From the NCBI GenBank assembly GCA_003223775.1, contig QHWK01000130.1, positions 1 through 17,179 of the forward strand: 17,179 nt of DNA, read 5' to 3'. Position numbers and translations under genes: made by a program. This document shows positions 14,920-17,179 of the stretch, in pieces (position 1 is the first letter of the stretch; each line of letters begins with the position of its first letter). The notes under the pieces were generated by a model. It did not search any database and was not told the DNA's origin. It saw nothing but the letters and a program-made list of their open reading frames with translations. The stretch comes from Acidobacteriota bacterium (GTDB lineage Bacteria; Acidobacteriota; Vicinamibacteria; Vicinamibacterales; CAVVIG01).

Positions 14920-16519
14920 AGAATTTGGCCGTGCTGTTCCTGCCGAAGCGCTTGAAGAAGCTTGCATCGTTCCACTTCGGGCGGTCGGTTCGGTTCGCGA
15001 TACGCACGGCGAGCTTCGTGACGACCTCGACGTATTTCGCCGCGGCGCCGCGGTCCACTGGCTGATTGAGATCGTCGGACGGCGCGTGATAGCGCTCCGC
15101 CGTCCACCTGGCGGCGATCGCCGCCTCCGGCGAATTCGGCTCGTAGCCGACCTTCATCGCCAGCGCCGGAATGCCGACCTTGATGAAGCTGTATTGATCG
15201 CTCCGCACGAAGCGGTTGCGCTGCGGCTCGGGATCGGCCTGCACCTCCAGGCCGAGCTCGCGCGCGGCGGCGCGGATGTCGGCGCCGAGATCCGATTCGT
15301 CGAGACCGAGGACCATCAGCGTCTTGAGCGGGAACAGCGGCAGGAACATGTCAGTGTTCACGTTCGCGACGATGCGCTCGCGCCCCACCGGCGGATGCGC
15401 GGCGAAGTACAGCGAGCCGAGCTCGCCTTTCTCCTCGCCCGTCACCGCGACGAACAGAATCGATCGCTTCGGCTTCGCGGCCGCGCGATGGAGCGCATCG
15501 GCCACTTCGAGGATCGCCGCGACGCCCGACGCGTTGTCCATCGCGCCGTTGTAGATCGAGTCGCCGTTGATCGCGCCGCCGATGCCGAGGTGATCGAGGT
15601 GCGCGGACAGCACGACGTATTCGTCGCGCAATCGCGGATCGCTGCCGCGCAGGATGCCGGCGACGTTCTGCGACTCCACCTGTGCGCGCTCGACGGCGAC
15701 TCGCGCCTTCAGGCGCGGGCGCAGCGTGAAGCTCGGCACCGGCCGTCCGGCATCGACGAGCGCGAGCAGCTCTGCGAAGGTGTGCCCCGAGCCGGCGAAC
15801 AGCTTGTCGGCGTGCGCGGGGTTCATCGTGACCGACAGCTGCTGCCCGGCGGTTTCGCTCAGAGACCGGTCCGCGAGCGACATCGCCGGCTGCAGCCGCG
15901 CGAGCGTCGAGCGCGCCCACGGGATGTCCATGCTCTTCGGGTTCGCGACGCTGACGACGCCGACGGCGCCGGCCGCCTTGTACATCTTCCAGCGCTCGCC
16001 GGCCGAGCCGAAGTGCGCCTGCAGCGGACCGGGCAGCGACTTCGGCGTCGCGGCGATGTGCACGACGACGGCGCCGTGGAGATCGACGCCGGCGAAGTCG
16101 TCGATGCCGCGCTCCGGAATCTTCAGGCCGTAGCCGACGAACACGAGCGGCGCCTCGAGCGACGCGGCCGGATCGACGCGCACGCTGATGTTCGCGTCCT
16201 CGCCGAGCGCGAGGCGCTCGTCGGCGCCGTCGCGGACGAGCGCGAGGCTCGACTTCGATTCGTCGATCTTCCGCGTGTCGAACGCCACCGGCTGGATGAA
16301 GCCGCCGCCGGCGCCGGCGGGCTCGAGCGCTGCGCTGCGGAACTGCGCCGCCACGTAGTCGGCGGCGCGCTTGTGGCCGGCGCTGCCGGTGTTGCGCCCT
16401 TCCATCCCGTCGTTGGCGAGCGCCTCGACATGCGCCCACCATCGCGCGCCCGCATCATCGGCGGCGCGCAGCACGATCGTCGTGAGTAAGGTCGCCGCGA
16501 TTATCAGCGCTCGACGCAT
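14909..16519 (-). CDS. Secreted M28 family zinc aminopeptidase with PA domain
   Basis: The 536-residue protein begins with a signal peptide (1-20: RRALIIAATLLTTIVLRAA). A PA (protease-associated) insertion follows at about 120-260 (VFVGYGLKIPERGIDDFAGV, GAVVVHI). The M28 catalytic core has the metal and catalytic residues H307 and D309 in SAHLDHLG, D328 in MDNASG, E362-E363 in GEEKGELGS, D390 in NVNTDM and H478 in RYHAPSDD. By family it removes N-terminal residues from peptides outside the cytoplasm. The start is ATG 16519, set by a GGAGG 7 nt upstream; the in-frame sequence before it is only repeat. Its leader is made of TTGCGGA heptamers. The stop overlaps the sulfurtransferase end. It is divergent from the secreted protein at 16577. 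The gene is intact. Confidence 0.94.
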   Translation of the reverse strand: MRRALIIAATLLTTIVLRAADDAGARWWAHVEALANDGMEGRNTGSAGHKRAADYVAAQFRSAALEPAGAGGGFIQPVAFDTRKIDESKSSLALVRDGADERLALGEDANISVRVDPAASLEAPLVFVGYGLKIPERGIDDFAGVDLHGAVVVHIAATPKSLPGPLQAHFGSAGERWKMYKAAGAVGVVSVANPKSMDIPWARSTLARLQPAMSLADRSLSETAGQQLSVTMNPAHADKLFAGSGHTFAELLALVDAGRPVPSFTLRPRLKARVAVERAQVESQNVAGILRGSDPRLRDEYVVLSAHLDHLGIGGAINGDSIYNGAMDNASGVAAILEVADALHRAAAKPKRSILFVAVTGEEKGELGSLYFAAHPPVGRERIVANVNTDMFLPLFPLKTLMVLGLDESDLGADIRAAARELGLEVQADPEPQRNRFVRSDQYSFIKVGIPALAMKVGYEPNSPEAAIAARWTAERYHAPSDDLNQPVDRGAAAKYVEVVTKLAVRIANRTDRPKWNDASFFKRFGRNSTAKFFNS

Positions 16520-16526
16520 CGTGGGG

Positions 16527-16531
16527 CCTCC
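16527..16531 (-). promoter_or_regulatory. Shine-Dalgarno site of the M28 peptidase gene
   Basis: On the minus strand GGAGG lies 7 nt before ATG 16519. Its first bases belong to the last heptamer of the repeat array, so the repeat supplies part of the ribosome site. Confidence 0.8.
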
Positions 16532-16564
16532 GCAATCCGCAATCCGCAATCCGCAATCCGCAAT
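16529..16564 (+). repeat. Perfect heptanucleotide tandem repeat, TCCGCAA x 5
   Basis: Five identical 7-nt units start at 16529, 16536, 16543, 16550 and 16557, followed by one more T. On the minus strand the units read TTGCGGA. The array fills the 5' leader of the M28 gene and touches the divergent -10 elements. A 7-nt period does not fit a coding role, and no dyad symmetry is seen. Confidence 0.95.
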
Positions 16565-16570
16565 AGAATA
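16564..16570. promoter_or_regulatory. Overlapping divergent -10 elements (bidirectional promoter)
   Basis: The seven bases TAGAATA give TAGAAT on the plus strand (16564-16569, 7 nt before GTG 16577) and TATTCT on the minus strand (16570-16565), both TAnnnT. The plus-strand transcript would be leaderless. The minus-strand transcript would start near 16558 and carry about 40 nt of heptamer leader before ATG 16519. Neither has an evident -35. Confidence 0.5.
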
Positions 16571-16576
16571 CGCCGC

Positions 16577-17134
16577 GTGCCGCGCGTGTGGATCGTCGTC
16601 GCAGTCGTGCTGTTGAGCGCGGCTCGTGGTGGTGCAGCGCCGTCCGACGGGGCGGCCGCCGTCGCGCGTGCGCTGCTGCTGGGGCAGGCGATGCCGGCCG
16701 CGGACGCGGCAGCCGGCCTGCCGTCGGCCGCGCAGAAGCGGTTGATCGAATACCGCGACCGCGAGGCGGCGTTCAAGAGCGGCCTGACGCCGCCGCCCGG
16801 CGCCGACGAGGAGGAGCGCGCGCTCTTCAATCGCCGCGTCGCCGTCGAGCGGGTGATTTTCTGCCTCTTCCCGCGCCGCGACAGCGCGAAGATCGCCGCC
16901 GGGTTCGCCTTCGACGCCGACTTCGAGCATCCGGCCGCGTTCATCGACGGCCTGCTGCGCGATCTGCCGGTCGCGTGGCTCGCGCCGTATCTGAACCTGG
17001 TGGCCGGTTACGACAGATTGTGCGGCGAGGGAAACGGTGCCGCGCAACTGGCTGCCGCGCGCGACTCGGGGCATCCGCTGATTCGCGTCGCGGCCGAGTA
17101 CCTGCTCGCGTCGAAGCGCTGCCTCGCGAACTGA
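16577..17134 (+). CDS. Secreted protein of unknown function
   Basis: This is a 185-residue protein with a signal peptide (VWIVVAVVLLSAARGGAA, probable cleavage near residue 21). The mature part is alanine-rich and mostly helical, with EYRDREAAFKSGLTPPPG, EERALFNRRVAVERVIFCLF and WLAPYLNLVAGYDRLCGEGN. Three cysteines lie beyond the signal. I do not recognise a domain, catalytic motif or repeat. GTG 16577 is preferred over GTG 16586 because TAGAAT lies 7 nt before it. It is divergent from the M28 peptidase and shares its promoter region, so a role in the same extracytoplasmic peptide process is conceivable but unsupported. Confidence 0.75.
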   Translation: MPRVWIVVAVVLLSAARGGAAPSDGAAAVARALLLGQAMPAADAAAGLPSAAQKRLIEYRDREAAFKSGLTPPPGADEEERALFNRRVAVERVIFCLFPRRDSAKIAAGFAFDADFEHPAAFIDGLLRDLPVAWLAPYLNLVAGYDRLCGEGNGAAQLAAARDSGHPLIRVAAEYLLASKRCLAN

Positions 17135-17138
17135 TTAC

Positions 17139-17151
17139 GGTCGCCGCGACC
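17139..17151. terminator. Short hairpin after the secreted protein gene
   Basis: GGTCG (17139-17143) pairs with CGACC (17147-17151) around a CCG loop, 5 nt after the stop at 17134. There is no T-tract. It lies between apparently convergent genes, so weak bidirectional termination is possible. Confidence 0.25.
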
Positions 17152-17154
17152 CTG

Positions 17155-17179
17155 CTAGAGCTGCTCGACCGTGTAGCCC
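17155..17179 (-). CDS. Possible C-terminal end of a minus-strand gene
   Basis: On the minus strand the last bases of the window read G-Y-T-V-E-Q-L followed by TAG (17155-17157). The composition is plausible for a protein end and the position suits a convergent neighbour, but seven codons cannot identify it. Confidence 0.25.

Noticed and set aside
14852..16489. Plus-strand open frame of 545 residues opposite the M28 peptidase
   Set aside because: The minus strand encodes a complete signal peptide and all metal ligands, whereas the plus-strand frame has no domain and starts inside the sulfurtransferase.
16529..16564. CRISPR array or operator made of repeats
   Set aside because: The units are 7 nt with no spacers and no dyad, so this is a simple tandem repeat, not a CRISPR array.

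Overview
The window is GC-rich, densely packed bacterial chromosome. An ECF-type sigma factor sits directly upstream of a membrane-anchored Hanks-type Ser/Thr kinase, genes lie back to back on both strands, and there are DUF892 and PRC-barrel proteins, M28 and M3 peptidases and short heptanucleotide repeats between genes. Together these suggest an acidobacterium (Acidobacteriota, possibly a Vicinamibacteria-like lineage), probably from a metagenome assembly. The taxonomy is inferred from gene content only.

Layout. 1-3170 (+): the end of an ECF sigma factor, a Ser/Thr kinase carrying a 538-bp out-of-frame tandem duplication, and a zinc-free quinone oxidoreductase. All three overlap at stop/start codons like one transcription unit. 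3171-4677 (+): an FKBP-type prolyl isomerase and an MFS exporter, both broken by internal deletions. 4730-5215 (+): an intact YfcE-like phosphoesterase. 5199-5881 (-): a frameshifted putative secreted/lipoprotein. 5929-7490 (+): a frameshifted secreted alpha/beta hydrolase and an intact RsuA/RluB-type pseudouridine synthase. 7441-7922 (-): a frameshifted PRC-barrel protein. 7982-9835 (+): an oligopeptidase F-like M3 peptidase. 9838-11431 (-): an N-terminally shortened CoA-binding protein and an APC permease. 11524-12657 (+): a DUF892 ferritin-like/PRC-barrel fusion. 12667-14013 (-): a flavin amine oxidase. 14062-14919 (+): a two-domain sulfurtransferase. 14909-16519 (-): a secreted M28 peptidase. 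16577-17134 (+): an unidentified secreted protein. A possible minus-strand gene end closes the window.

Three patterns stand out. First, six genes lack a short internal stretch, estimated at about 20 to 60 codons each by family comparison, and the kinase carries a tandem duplication. Removing exactly one copy of that duplication restores a perfect 493-residue kinase. Lesions this alike, beside fully intact genes, suggest systematic assembly or sequencing joins more than genuine gene decay, though the sequence alone cannot decide. Second, at least eight genes have a TAnnnT -10-like hexamer only 6 to 9 nt before the start codon, as expected for leaderless mRNAs, while three other genes have clear Shine-Dalgarno sites instead. 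Third, the intergenic region at 16520-16576 combines five perfect TCCGCAA heptamers with overlapping opposed -10 elements, so it looks like a bidirectional promoter.

I see no CRISPR array, tRNA, rRNA, transposase, phage gene or recognisable defence system. The genes are mostly housekeeping, peptide and amino-acid handling, and stress-related functions, and I do not see a coherent new multi-gene system.
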